A program made the position numbers and the translations under genes. A stretch of 64,000 bases of DNA from Sebastes aleutianus (Eukaryota; Chordata; Actinopteri; Perciformes; Sebastidae), in NCBI GenBank assembly GCA_916700875.1, contig CAKAKS010000066.1, positions 20,885,490 to 20,949,489 on the forward strand, given 5' to 3'. This document shows positions 48,325 through 61,466 of the stretch, in pieces (the first letter of the stretch is position 1; each line of letters opens with the position of its first letter). Below the pieces are notes generated by a model. The model was not told the DNA's origin and did no database searches. It saw only the letters and a list, made by a program, of their open reading frames with translations.

Positions 48325-49927
48325 GTAAGTGTCGGCAGACAACATTATAAGAGATTAATATTATATGAATGTTCACTGTAAGTGAGGTGAGGTGTCCTGA
48401 GCCAGGCTTGTGCCCTGCTTGTTATTTTGTATTAAGAAATTACAAGCTGTTTTCCTGATTGTGAGAGGTTCCTGGTTCATTTGTTTTGAATTCCTGTATG
48501 TCTGCGTATGTTGAGGCAGCGGAGCACATGGTGATCAAGTGATCAGCTTTGGGCATTTAGGGGGAATGAGACAGGATAACAGAGCAGTTGTTAACAGGGA
48601 TGACTGCCTTAAGGGAAGGGGTTCCTCACACGGACTCATAGTAGATGGAGGATCATGTGAATTTAACCCGGTGAGTTCTATAACTGGTTTTATTGATGTC
48701 CTCACACTTTTATTTAGTTGTCTTGACATGTATTTCTGCTCTCTCTCAATAGCACAGCCTGAAAAACAACATGTTCATATCGTTCCACACAGCTGTGCCA
48801 CCATTGTAGGCTGATAACATTAGCTCCCTTTAGCCATGTGTCTGCTGGCCAGAGTGCAGGCCTGTCAGATGATAAGACAACAGCAGTCATATGTTGTCAC
48901 ACAGACGGGGGCATGAGGCTGCAGACAGGAAACAGACTCATGGTCCGGATCATTGTTCATTGTTTCTCACCATTTTCTCTCTGCTTACTGCTGCAGTTTA
49001 GTGGGTGAAAAGTCATTAAACAATTAGACAACTAGACAATCTCATGGAAAAGTTGGGTGCTGCAACGTGGTGATTTATAGGTTTGGCCTTATTTTCTGCT
49101 TTCTTGTTAACAACAGCTGCTCTCATTCCACCTCCTCCTACTGCTACTAGGAATACAACAGCATATATGCAGTGCTTTTTTTTCTTCAATTCACACTTTT
49201 CAATCAGTGAATGGAATACTTACATTAACAGAGTTTTTGCTAACATTATGTCTCCCATAGTGGGAAAACAAAAAGACTGCTGGCGCCTTATACATTAATT
49301 GAAACCAAATCAGCAAAACATTCTGACAACAAAAAGTGTGACACAACAAGCTGACATAAGACTTTGTGAACCTTCAATATTAACTGAAAGGGATTAATCA
49401 ATTGGGCGTGTTGTCCCTATCTGCTGTGATGCTGATTATCCCAAAACACTACATATCAACACTGTTATCCTGTGGATGAGGCTTTCATATCTTAATACTA
49501 ATACTGCTGAATCACGTATCAGTCCGAAACAAAGGTTTCAAATCCACAAGTGTTGCAAAATCCTGTGACTGTAATTTGTCTTAAAGTTGAGCTACTGTGG
49601 ACATTGCAAGTGCATGAATAACCCAACAGAGAGTATTCTATAGCAGTTAAAGTCATACGATACTCTAATTCAAAATAGCTCCTGTGTGACTATGAGTTGT
49701 TTGCTGCGTGGTCTCTTACCAAGACTGAGAATGTGCAGACAGTGATGTTAATCCCAGGTGTTTGCTCATTTTGTTCCTCTTTGGTTTCAGCAGCTTTTCA
49801 TTCAAACAGGAAATATATAAGCAGGCAAAAGAAACTTCTGGGATGGCATTCCTAACACGTGGCATGATTTGGGAGGATTGGTCTTTTTGCTGTGAGGTTA
49901 ACACCATGTATTTCTCCACAGACCAGT

Positions 49928-51935
49928 ATGGGACAGATCCCGGATAAACTAGAAGGGGGAGAGCAGGCCCTCGGTGAAGGGTCGGAGGAGACGAGGCCGA
50001 GTCCTGACCCTGGAGCGGCAGACAGTCACACAGGTGATGTCATGGAGGGAGGAAGCTCCTCCTCCTCTGAGGAGGCTGGTAGCACCAGGGAGGATTCAGG
50101 GGAGCCAGACGCTCAGGATCTGGACGGGAGCCCCGGCCAAGAGCCAACAACACCTTCTAGTGAGAAGCACATAAAATTGAGGGAGAGTCCTTTCGCTGCA
50201 AGGGAGGTGAGACAGGGAGGGGCTGCAGGAAAGGAGAGAAGAAGAGGAGGAGGAGGAGGAGGAGGAGGAGGAGGCAGGACCGTTCCACTGGTTCCACAGG
50301 AGACGGACGAGAACCAAAAGAGTAGTACGAGGATTGCGGAAGGAGCTGGAACACACAAGCTGTTCAATCAAATCAAGAGAGAGGAGAAGACGACTGAGGA
50401 GGAGCTTCACGCATCCTCAAAGATTAAGATGGAGTATCAGGATGAGGGAAGCGTCCAACATGAGGAGATCCAAGATGAAAACTTCTCAGCTGGAGTTTAT
50501 GCTGTTACCTCACAGGATGCAAACTCACTTGTAGACACGGAAGAGGACTCTGGGATGGTGAAGATGAGCAGATGTGGAGCTCATGCAGGAAGTGAGTCTG
50601 TTCAACAAGATGAGCACGACATCATCATGGCTGAAGTTGAAGACGTTAAACTCTGTGCAGGAACAGTGGGCCGCTTGAGTGAGAGGAGGGAACCGCCTAC
50701 AGCTCAACCCCAACATCCTTTGAAAAACAGTCTACAGAAGGAGTCTCTATTAGATGTGAGTGATACCATTCACTGTAGACCTCCGAGAGAGTCAACACAA
50801 CCAAAGGTCACTGACACTGATGATGAAAAGGAGTCGGTGAGGCCTTATCTGCCAATGGACACAACTGAAACAACCACAAATCAAAAGATAGACTCATGTT
50901 CAGCATCAAATCCAGCGATTGAGCCCAGTTCTATTTTGGAGAAGCTACTGAAGAGAGATAAACAGGAGACAACCCCAACTCATGACATGGTGACGATTGA
51001 TGTTACTGCAAAGAGGATCCTTGGCAACACAGCAACAGAGATATCCACCGATCAAATCGATCAGTCAGATGTAAATACACATTCGTCAGTATGTGACGTG
51101 AAAGGGTTAACACCTAAAGGAAACCGTGCAACTAGAGATCATCACATCAAGGATGTGGACATGAAACAGACAGCTGCTGCCGACAGCGTGACCTCAGATT
51201 GTTTTCAGCCTGGAGTGATTGGGAATACTATGTGTGGGAGATCACTCACAAAATCCCATTATTCCAAAGCTGATTGTCAGCGTGCAGGGGGGAACGTCAA
51301 TTCGACAGATGCTTCAGTCAATGAGGATGGGGAGATAAAGCCAAAAAAGCTGTGTTCAGACAACTTACAATCAGCTGTCTCACATGAGAGAACGTCATGT
51401 GAAGTGAGCGGCGTGATCACTGAGGAATCTGCACCTTTATCAGTGGCTGATGTGAAGCCTCCACCCACAAAAAGTGATGGTCAAATTGCAGACTCATGTC
51501 ATTTAGTTGCTGAGAAGACAGACACCAACAATAAGAAGAAGGTGAAGGACTCCACTGAGGATACTGGCTCAGTTCTGGTTGCAGTTATCTCAGAGGAAAG
51601 CCACCAGGACGTGAAGCAGGATCTTAATATGACACTTCACACAGAGAATATGATGCCAGATCAACCTGATGGACAGCTTGGCAAAGAAGGAGATGGCATC
51701 GTCACAATGAGAGATAAATCCGAAAGAAGCCCCAAATCTAGGCCTGTTTCCGAACTCATAAAGGAGACAATTCAAATGCATGAAAAGCTGCAGCACCAGG
51801 ACCGGACCAAGCCAGCTGAAGTGAAGTGTGATGAGCAGGGCCACTCTGTGAAGGTGGCACAGATGAAGGCGGCGTTTGACTCACCTCACAAATCCCCAGA
51901 CAAGGCAATCGAGAGGAAGCCATCAGTGAGAAGAG
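49928..51935 (+). CDS. large 5' coding exon of an unrecognised, mostly disordered protein (partial gene)
   Basis: The exon begins at 49922 after the acceptor ttctccacag. The first in-frame ATG (49928) gives MGQIPDKLEGGEQALGEG, and the frame stays open for 669 codons to a donor in phase 1 (agaag|gtaaggg, GT at 51936). The protein is hydrophilic and rich in Glu, Asp, Ser, Thr and Lys, with no membrane segment, and reads as intrinsically disordered. Residues from about 102 hold a 10-Gly run encoded by (GGA)n at 50246-50275. The last 70 residues are more ordered (PVSELIKETIQMHEKLQ, then VKVAQMKAAFDSPHKSPDKA, ERKPSVRRG) and look like a conserved linker before a folded domain encoded downstream. 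I do not recognise the family. Continuation exons were not found in the window. An alternative is that it is the long-isoform exon of a gene whose short promoter is at 53.5 kb. Confidence 0.65.
50246..50275 (+). repeat. (GGA)n tract coding poly-glycine
   Basis: About ten consecutive GGA codons sit inside the large exon. They are likely polymorphic in length, with in-frame changes only if whole units change. Confidence 0.9.
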
Positions 51936-52311
51936 GTAAGGGTAAAGTCTCTATATACTATAGTATCAAATGAGTAGAAACTGTGGATAGTGCAGAGCAC
52001 ATGAGGGATAACAGTCATATGTTATTTAAAAACAATTAACCAATGACGTCTGCTTTCCTCGTCAATGATCATTTGGGCTGCCAGATTCACCACCAACAGC
52101 CCTCATCTAGCAATTTGTAACCTTGTTAAGAAAAAGTGCTTTATAAATAAAGTTTATTATTATCTACAAAACTGAAGGAGGGTGAAGACGAAATAGATTG
52201 GATGATGGAATACAGCTGTTTTCTTCTGCATTACTCTCCATGTGTTAAATAGTGCCATCTTGTGGTGCTGTACTACGCTTGTAGTACATTGTGTTCTTCA
52301 GGAGAATTGGG

Positions 52312-52342
<31 letters not shown>

Positions 52343-53420
52343 TTTTATAAAATTATATCTAGAACAGTAATATTGTATAACCATTTTATATTGTTTTACT
52401 GTGTATATCACAAACTGGATATTATAGTTTTTATTCATGAACATTAGAAGCAGCCTTCATAAAATCATTTTTTTTTAAATCTCATAAAACCGTTGCGCAA
52501 TATACACTTGTGTCAATATCCTTATATTAGGTATACATAAATTTACCCCCACTCACTCACAATTACACACATAACATACACTCTACCAATTATTATTGCC
52601 TCACCTGAATTAAAACAACATATAGGCCTATTTATTATGGGTCATCTTGCCTCATTTAGTTGATCCGAAATGCTGTCAGTTGAGTGAGTATAGGATGCTG
52701 TTGTCCTTTCCAAAAAAAGGAACTACATAAATCATATTAACTGATAAATTAATTGTAAAATTTGTGTAATTAAAATTCTAAATTCAATTAAATTCAAACT
52801 TTATTGCAGACTCAAGGTCCAGATAAGAAAAAACAAAACAATACATTACATATAATACATTACAATACAGGAAGCACTATAAAAAGTAATTATTTAAAGA
52901 TATTACAAATATTAATATTAATATAAATATATTCATACATCAATGCCTTGCATATAAAGAGCTATACCAGTGCCTCCACAGCTGTGATTGGTACCGTGTA
53001 GTGCTAAATCTGATGTTAGACTACCGAATATAATAAGGATATAATGATAAATATAGTATAGGGATATAGGGATATAATGGTAAATAGATTGTAAATAGAT
53101 AAAATAAGGTAATAGGAGTGTCACAGGAGATTAAAATGTCATAAAGCCGCCATAAAAACACACAATTGATGGTATTAATATAATTGATATATATATATAT
53201 ATATATTATGTATAATTTAAGTAAAATTCTAAATGATATGATTATAATATAATAGGGATATAATGATAAATAGATGGTAAATAGATAAAATAAGGTGTCA
53301 CAGGAGATCAAAATGCCACAAAGCCTCCATAAAAACACACCATTGATGGTGATTTTCTGTAACTGGGAACCTGAAGAAAAAAAGACGTGAGTTCTGTCAT
53401 CAAAAAACGTCGCTCTGATT
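51936..53420. other. intron or spacer with retroelement tails and AT-rich tandem repeat
   Basis: Features are a retroelement end at 52085-52160 ('agtgctttataaataaagtt' then attattat), a T run at 52324-52346, a retroelement tail around 52790-52830 ('attcaaactttattgcagac'), and a two-copy repeat at 53040-53350. No coding exon was identified. Confidence 0.6.
53040..53350. repeat. two-copy repeat, unit with 'gtcacaggagat..aaaatg'
   Basis: Both 53041-53170 and 53255-53350 contain 'gggatataatg.taaatagat', 'agataaaataaggt', 'gtcacaggagat' and 'ccataaaaacacac'. The spacer between them is (TA)n. The copies differ by small indels. Confidence 0.75.
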
Positions 53421-53439
53421 GGATGTTGGAGCTATCCGT

Positions 53440-53633
53440 CAAAAGACCCCTCATCCAATCAGGGCTCGCCAACCCTGGGAGGGGGCGGGACTACGTCAGA
53501 GTGTGGATAGAGAGCACAGTGGTGTGTCAGCAGCACAGCTACGGCTCCGGCAGAGGGAGGAATCAATACGCGTTGGGCTGTGTGTTATATATCATCCAGC
53601 TTTACCGGAATACTTTCATTTCCCTCTCAGAAG
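53440..53633 (+). promoter_or_regulatory. GC-box/CCAAT promoter-like segment and candidate non-coding first exon
   Basis: 'catccaatcagggctc' (CCAAT box) is followed by 'gagggggcgggactacgtca' (GC box, and CRE-like half-site ctgacgta on the other strand). An exon-like segment then ends in a donor (agaag|gtaggt, GT at 53634). By synteny with human CORO1C-SSH1-DAO-SVOP this could be the coro1c promoter, whose first exon is non-coding; alternatively it is a second promoter of the gene at 49.9 kb. No coding sequence of a coronin is visible. Confidence 0.45.
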
Positions 53634-54051
53634 GTAGGTTACAGATTATGTGGATTGTTTAGAATATGTTTGCCCTTTCTTCCCCTCTTAAATGTGTTTC
53701 AAAAGGGTTTAATTTGTCCACCTTACAGCCATCCAGACAGGAAAGTGCAGCGCTAGCTAAAATGAATCAGGATAGTCTGTGAACTGTTCTTCTTTTTTTG
53801 AAGCTAGCTAAAGTTTCTAGCCTAAAAACAAAGCAATAGCTGGCTTTGTTCAGGGTTTTTTGTTCCTGTTGGTTGTTGTGTGTGTTTGGTGGATAATTCA
53901 CGACATGTGGGGTGGGGTAGCTAACCATAGTGCGGCAGGAAAACTTATCTCCGGCACCGCTAGATCCACATACACACCGAGGAGAGGAGAGGAGAGGAGG
54001 AGGTGCAGCAGCATAACCGCGCCCTGGCCTCTGGCACACTCTCACTGTTAA

Positions 54052-55420
54052 TATCAGCCTCTTCCAGATTAACTAAAGGCTACAAACATACATTTATACA
54101 AGAATCAACTCTTTCATTTAGAGAGATTTTTCTTTTCAATTTAATAATTTCAATTTCAGATTTGACCCACTAACACACTGGAAGATTAAATGGGGAATTA
54201 ATATTAGCCTCTTCAACATTAACAAAAAGGCTACAAACATACACTTATACAGGAATTAACTCTTTCATTTATTGAGATTTTTTTTGTCAAATTTAATAAT
54301 TTAGTTTCAGATTTGACCCACTAACACACTGGATGATAAAATGGGAAAAGGGTCATAGCATATTGTGGTAGTAGCTGCTTCCAAGCTACAAATGTTACCC
54401 AAATGCATAATCACTGTGTCCTCCACCAGCTCTGCTTGTTTGGCCGTAACACGTGTATAATAGTTGAAATTATGCAGAATCTGTGCAGATAACTAGCTCA
54501 ACCTGAGGGCAGATATAAATATGGTGTTGCTGCACCTGAGTATATTGCTCTTATGTTGACAGCTTTTTGAATTAGAATCATTTTGCAGCAAAGTAAGGGT
54601 TTTTCGTTTTTCACTTTATTGCCTGATTAGTCTGATCTACCTTAATGCTTTATTAAAAGTTTCCACAACTGGACCACATGTTGTAATTAAATTGGGTTTG
54701 CACATTAATGAATGTTTTGACAGGGATATGTAATCTTGGTCATAAGTAGGGATGCCACTAAAGATGATTTTCATTATTGATTTATAGAGACGATTATTTG
54801 TCAAATTAATAATTTAATTTTCATACAGATGCCAGGTTCAGATTTGACCCACTAACACACTGGAAGATTAAATGGGAAAAGGGTCATAGCATATAGTTGG
54901 TAGCTGCTTCCAAGCTACCAACTACAAATGTTACCCAAATGCAATAATCACTGTGTCCTCCACCAGCTCTGCTTGTTTGGCCGTAACACGTGTATAATAG
55001 TTGAAATTATGCAGAATCTGTGCAGATAACTAGCTCAACATGTTATATAGTCAATGAGGGCAGATATAGAAATATGGTGTTGCTGCACCTGAGTGTATTG
55101 CTCCTATGTTGACAGCTTTTTGAATTAGAGTCCTTTTGCAGCAAAATAAGGGCTTTTTGTTAATTTAAATCAAATTAAGATGTGGTTTATTATTTACTGG
55201 TAATGTTGCTTGTATTCAAGGGCACTTTATTGGCCTGATTAGTCTGATCTACCTTAATGTTTTATTAAAAGTTTCCACAACTGGACCACATGTTGTAATT
55301 AAACTGGGTTTGAATGTTTTGACAGGGACAAGTAATCTTGGAGTCATGTCATAAGTAGGGCTGCGACTAAAGATGATTTTCATTATTGATTATTTTTTTT
55401 AAATTTATCATACAGTCTAT
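54052..55420. repeat. nested tandem duplications (about 150 bp and about 530 bp units)
   Basis: The unit 'cagatttgacccactaacac' occurs near 54158, 54309 and 54838. The first two mark a roughly 150-bp duplication, and the last two a roughly 530-bp duplication. The two large copies share 'cactgtgtcctccaccagct', 'ttggccgtaacacgtgtata', 'ttccacaactggaccacatg' and more, with a few indels. A fragment of the GGGCTGC..CTAA repeat family ('gtagggctgcgactaaagat') ends the second copy. Confidence 0.85.
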
Positions 55421-58400
55421 TAAAAGGGGAAATAAAAGAAAAGTGTCCATCCCAAGCTATGAGAGCCAAAGATGATGCCTTCAAATGTTCTGATTTATGC
55501 AGCCATCATCCCAAAGCCCATACATATTCAATTAACTATGATACAGAACAGTGAAAAGCAGCAAGTCCTCACATTTGAATAGTATTTCTAGCAGTATTAG
55601 TATTTGAGGAGTATTTGGCAGTTGATCATTATCATTAGCGTCATCCTTAAAAATTGACTTGGTTCTGCTATGGAGCTGCGAGTAATGTCATTCTCAAATA
55701 CCAGTAGCGTTTTGGGAAAGCAATATATTGAAAATTGATCCAAAACTGAAGGTAGTAGGGAGATCATCTAAGACGCTCCCCTCCTCACTTGTCAGTCGTA
55801 AATAGTCCCTGCAGTCCTTGAGCCCTGGTGGCTGGGAGGTGACCCAAATAGTCCTCTGTGTGACCCCTCCGTCTGTACGCCACCACCGGCTCATTTGCAT
55901 GCTCATGAGTCATGACAATAGGGCAGTTTGATTTGTAATGACCGTGGTTAGTGTGCTAAAAGGGCAACATGATTTGCATATTTGGCCCCTGTCTTGAACT
56001 AGGGTACTTAGGTCCCGTGTGTAATCAGCGTTGTGGTTGCAGGACTTTCCCTCGCCGCGACTCGCTGTGGGATTCAGAGCAGGTGAAGGCTGACAGAGCG
56101 ACCCCAGGGTCGACAGTCAGCAGTACTACAGCTGTGTTTGGGCTTGTTCACCATTCCAGACGCATCAACCTCTGCTGGTTGTGCTGCAGTACAAGGTCTC
56201 TAGAAGTGCGTAGCCTGCCTTCCTATAGCAGAGCGAAGAGAGGAAGTGGGTCAGGAAGCAGAGGGAAATAAGCGTAAGATGTGAGGGAGTGTTGGTTCCT
56301 ATCAACTGCAGCAAGGAGTGCTGATGTGGGTTGTGGTGAATTCACCAGAGCATGTTTAACATTTTGAATTGGTTTCAGGAAGATCATTAAATTTTGTATC
56401 CAACATATCCATTACATTTATTTAATCAGTGTTGATGGAGGTCTGGCTCAGTTCAGCTGTTCCCTGTTGGCCTTCTGAAGCCATTGTTCATTATTGTACT
56501 GAAATAGTTAAGAAGTAGCGGTTCAGGCTTGGGCTTTGTTTTGTGGACTAAGGAATGTGTACATTAGATAGAAAGTAGCTCAGCAGCAGTTTGATATCTC
56601 TCCTGTTGCAGTTAGTTCTCACATCAGTCTGCTGGAATAATCAATAATCATGTGGAAACGAGCTGAATATTTGGTCAACAGTTTGGCATCTTCATCTCCG
56701 TTGGACTCAAAGAGTGCATTCTTCAACATGTCTGACATACCTCAGTTTGTGTCCAGTCCTGTCTGTGCAAGATGTTATCTCAGTCCACACTTTCAAAAGG
56801 ACTTTCTGCCAGAAACCCTCAGGATGACACGCCACAACTTGAAAATTTAACAGATTTTTTGATTTACACTATGGGTTTCCTGTGCTACAGATTAGTTTTT
56901 TCCAGACAAGATGTCCGGCATTTATTTCTGAGTACAGGTGGGAAGAAAGGAAACATCATTATCCAACCACCTGCTAAGCATATTAGTGTGTTTGTTTGTT
57001 TGGACCAGCCTGCGGATGAAGAGGATCACATGCTAATTGCTTACACACAGTAAAAAACAAACACACAGCCCACAGACAGTGGATGAACTAAAATAGTTTA
57101 AGAATACGAGCCCATACTCTCATTTATTAATCTACAATTAAGTATGTTAAATATACTGTATAAATCTAAATAGTTTTCTATTTTGGCTTGTTAGATGTCT
57201 GTGTGTGTTTGTTTTACAGACGGGTTAAACTATGATTTCCCCCCTTCTTTTATCTATGTTATGTTGCAAATTTCCCCACTGTGGGACTATTAAAGGAATA
57301 TCTTATCTTATAGGGTTTTTGGGAATAAGTTTGCTTGGAATTTCAAATCAAAGATGAATTTTAGATGCCTGCTCCTGTTTTGACAAACCTCTTTCAGCTT
57401 TGTAATGCTTTGTAGCTTAGCAATTCCAGCAGATGCACACAGACTAATACCATTTCTTCCATTGGTCATTCCCACCACAGCTGAGAACATCTGTTGAAAT
57501 GGAGCAGTGGTTTTTGCATTGCTCATTGGGGGGAGGGGGAAGTTGTTGATCAGGAAGAGGAAGGGACATGCTATGAACTCTCAAAGCTGTTATATTTGAC
57601 TTTTTAAAGAGTTTAAAGAGAGAGTAGACTTTTTAAAAATTGAACAATAGGCATTTTTTTTGCATTTGTCCTCTTGTGGTGTCTGTTATGTTGATCACCA
57701 GATAGGAAAGGTGAAGTGAAAACCTAGGCAGAGTACTGTATGTGTTCAGTTTGTGTTGCTGTAGATGAATGAAACTCGTGAAAGTAGATCTTTTCCGCTT
57801 GTGAGTAATTTTATAGGATTTTAATGTGGTCTCTTTTAAACTTTCCCTTTTAAGTAGGATAAGAAGTTTAGGAGTTAGTCTTTTAAGTCTTGCAGCACAG
57901 AAATTGATAGAGAGCTGGAAATTGGGTTCAATTTAGTAGCAGTATGGTCAGCATCACACTAAACATACAGACATGAGCTGACATTTATGTTTCCTGTGTC
58001 TGAAATCTAAGGAGTCTGTTTCTCCTTTTTGGAATGAGGAAGTAGGCAAAACCTCATCATTTGACCTCTGGTGTTTAAATCTGTAAATGTCTGACGTGCT
58101 ATTGATACATGTACATAACCTTTACCTAGTTAGAGGAATATGATTGGACCTGGTAATCGGTTCTGTCTATGTGTTACCTAGCATTGAGTTGGACTTTAAG
58201 CCACAGTGCTCTTGTGTCTGCATATCTTGTTTCCTATAAAGTATAAAAGAATACAATAGCATTCCTTGAAACACTGGTGCGTAATGTATTGTGTTCCAGT
58301 AGTATTTAAATTGAGCAGAGCACAGACTGCATGGTCACTTGGGGTGGGAGAGAGGTAGAAAAAACAGCACCTTATCTCATTGTTGCAAAAAGCACTGGAA

Positions 58401-60270
58401 TGTAGCTGGAATCTGATCACAATGGTGGTCCGTGGCCTTGGTTACAGGAAGGGGATTTAGGTGGCGTCTCATGCGGTCTTGGTGACAAAAGGCAAAAGGC
58501 AGCCAGTGTATGGGGAGCACTGAGGCGACATCACTGATGTGTTTGTAGTGGCGGCGAGGGGTGGCATGGGTAGCAAAGTGTGGGAAAGAAAAGTGTGACC
58601 ATTACTGGCGGATAGTCTCTGAAGTTACAATATGAAACTTTCTGACAATAAAATACCAATACTGTAGAATGTGTATACACTCCAGCCTACCATGTGTTGG
58701 AGGGATGTACCTTATATGCATGGCCTGCCCTGCAGTGACCTGGACTATGGCTACCAAGATGACGCTAGCAGCCACATAACCAGGAAGTCGGCAATAACAA
58801 CAATGATGAAAAGCCCCAACAAACAAAGGAATTGCAAAACTAAACATGTAGCAGATAAGACCTGTTGAGAAACATGGTTGAGCCCTTGTTTTATTTGCTG
58901 ATTGCATGTATCCGCATTGGACGTTATGCGTGCCAGTGGCCTCAGCTTAACTCATAAATGGCTCAGGATGAGACAAATGTAGGGTTGTGATGAACTTGAC
59001 AAATGAACAACAGACAGACACAGGAGTACACTTCTGCTTTGCAATCAAAAGATGCATATTGTGGTTAGTTTAAAATGTTATTGCACATGCAGCAGCCAAT
59101 AGGCTATGTTTTTATATTTTCTAGTGCTGAACCAATCAATTAGTCAAACGGTTATTTTGTAAATCAGTGGTTTTGTCAGTTACTAAGGTTCTTACAGCCT
59201 CTTTTTTTGCTTTTCACTTAATTTCTGGTTGGAAGTGTCGATGTCTCTGGCTTCACCTTAAGGCTGCGGGAGGACTAGTGGGTTTTTCCTGTCATGTGAA
59301 GCTCAATCTGTTGTGAGAAACCCCTTCAGGGTAACAACCTCAGGACAAACCATCTCAGAAATACTTATACTTGGTATGCTTGATGAAAAAAGCTTATGGA
59401 ATAGTAATGCAGATACTTTCCTGCATGTATATACAGAAGTACACAGTAATATACAGTAGTTTTCTAAAATAACTGTTGAGGAGACTGTTTAGGCTTTGTC
59501 CAAATTCTGCTCTAATTCTGCTGCCCCTCCCTCTCCAACATCAGCTCATCCTGATTTGTAGCTGGGATTTTCATGTTATGTCACATCTCATTCACCAAGC
59601 GCACTATGAAAGACAGAGTATCAAGGACTGTTTTGCACCCCAAAAACAAGGTGGTGAAAAGATATAAAGGCTGTCTATACAGTTTGCGTTGACAAGCATA
59701 GTTCCCTCATTGTCCAAAATTAGCCATTATCTTTGGGATTCACGGAGACATAATAGGCAGTGAGTTTTAATCCTGGTTAGGCTGGTTATCTGCCGTAGCA
59801 GGGATTTTATTGTCCAAGTGTTGTAGGTAAGCAGTTTAGTAAATCTCATCCAAGTTCCAGGTATTTCTCCTGGAGCTGAAGCCCAAGTTTGTCCTCTGAC
59901 ATCTCTGTAAACCAACAATTTATTTACCATTGCTGTGTCTTGCTGTGCTGTGCTGTTGTCAGGGTGGGGCAATAATATGTAATAATGTTCTCTTTGAGCC
60001 CGGTCAATGAGAAACCAGTTGGAGTACAAATAGCTGTTGACAGAATGGGGTGGCCCCATGCTTTAATTGGAATATGTGAACATAACTGAATGTGGCAGGG
60101 ATGGGCAGCATTAAATATCTCCTGTCACTGAGGACGTGCCATAATCTTTATGTCTATGTACATGCTCCAAAATCTATACACAGTCACTTTCCAAAAAGTA
60201 GATGTCCCAGTTGTAGGGACCTCTGATGACTCAGTAGCACAAAGTAAGAGAAGAAATTTAGAGTTTCCTG
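55421..60270. other. long intron-like stretch without recognised genes
   Basis: A retroelement tail lies near 57245-57312 ('gcaaatttccccactgtggg' then atcttatctta). Other open frames are short and not conserved in any way I can see. The stretch is compatible with a large first intron of a + strand gene starting near 53.5 kb. Confidence 0.5.
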
Positions 60271-60274
60271 ATGG

Positions 60275-61171
60275 TAGGGCTGTCACGGTGAAGGAATTTC
60301 CCACATGGTATTGATTGGTTCAGCAGAGCGATATGCGGTACTAGCGCCTTTTTTTTTTTTGTGCAAATTATGTAATTTATTTTAGTGCTAGCCTATACAG
60401 TATAAATAAGCTTTTTGTTAGGCCATTATTAGGTATATTGTTTCTTTTTAAATGACAAAGATGACACAGTTTAAAACAAATTAAATACTGCAGCGTTTTG
60501 TTTGTTTTTTTTCAGCCGAGACACTTTCGTTGCGTCCGGTTGCTACGATACAGAATATCTGCAAAAATAAAAATGTCTGCACAACGTAGAGTACTTACAC
60601 TGGTCCTTGCTCTGGTCGAAGGGAAGGCAAAGCACGTAGGGAGAGAGGACGGACCCGCCAGTCTATTAATTTCTCCTCCATTGTTGTTGTAGTTCAGCAT
60701 TTGTACATGTGGGATGTGATGGTTGGTCTTTGTGATAGCCTATTTGTCCCGCCCCTACTCCACTGTGATTGGACAGTTGGGTAAAAAGTGACTCTGACGT
60801 ATGCAGCGTTTTACCCAAAGACAAAGTTGAACACTTTTCAACTCTCGGCAATGAGAAAAAAATGCCAAACATGCAGCATAGAATAGACGCACAGCGCCTC
60901 ATCCCGCTGCTGCCGTTTGTAGCATGGTGTTAATATTTGGGGCTCCCATTGCAAAGAATTCAAAAAATACTTTGATAGACACACTTGTTTTCATTATGAA
61001 TTTATTTAACATTCAATACACATGCATTGAAGTTTAAAACAAGAAGGGTCAGGCCTGATGAAAAAAAAAGAAAAAACGCGAACATAGCGGTTGTGGCAGT
61101 TGCTTGCAATCCCCTGCGATTGGCTTTTCCATAGCGCTGTATTTCAATATTGCGGTTATCGCGACAGCCCG
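60275..61171. mobile_element. hAT-like non-autonomous element
   Basis: It starts TAGGGCTGTCACGGTGAAGG and ends 'gcggttatcgcgacagccc', inverted relative to the start. It carries 'gcggtac' and 'attgcggttatcg' motifs. No matching target duplication was found by eye, and there is no transposase frame. Confidence 0.65.
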
Positions 61172-61348
61172 TCATTGATGTTCATTGTGCTTCATTGATC
61201 TTATGTGCAGTTACTGAGATGCATCTTGGATATAGTGACATAAAAGGTGTTTGTTCTTCCAGTAATACATTCTGGCACATTGACCAAGCATGAGCCCTCA
61301 CTGGGCTCTCCTTTTTTTACTCGTTTCCTCTTTGTAGCTGTTTTGCAG

Positions 61349-61466
61349 TCTTATGTCAGAGCAAAAGCATTTCCACTTGGTTTACTGGAGGGCAGCAGTC
61401 TGTACTGTGACTTTGAGGTAGAGTTGAGAGGAAGACCCTCCATGGCCTTACACAGTGAGCTCAACG
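61349..61466 (+). other. candidate exon with start codon MALHSELN
   Basis: A good acceptor (tgttttgcag, ending 61348) and a good donor (caacg|gtgagc, GT at 61467) bound 118 bases. They contain an ATG at 61441 that would give MALHSELN and then a split codon (phase 1). The upstream frame SYVRAKAFPLGLLEGSS is also open. It may be an alternative 5' exon of the gene expected downstream (coro1c by synteny), or nothing. Confidence 0.25.

Noticed and set aside
50096..50410. Poly-Ser/poly-Pro/poly-Leu antisense frames
   Set aside because: They are reverse readings of the (GGA)n tract within the large + strand exon.
58602..58907. 101-aa hydrophobic minus-strand open frame
   Set aside because: It has no splice context, no homology I recognise, and ordinary length for chance in this composition.
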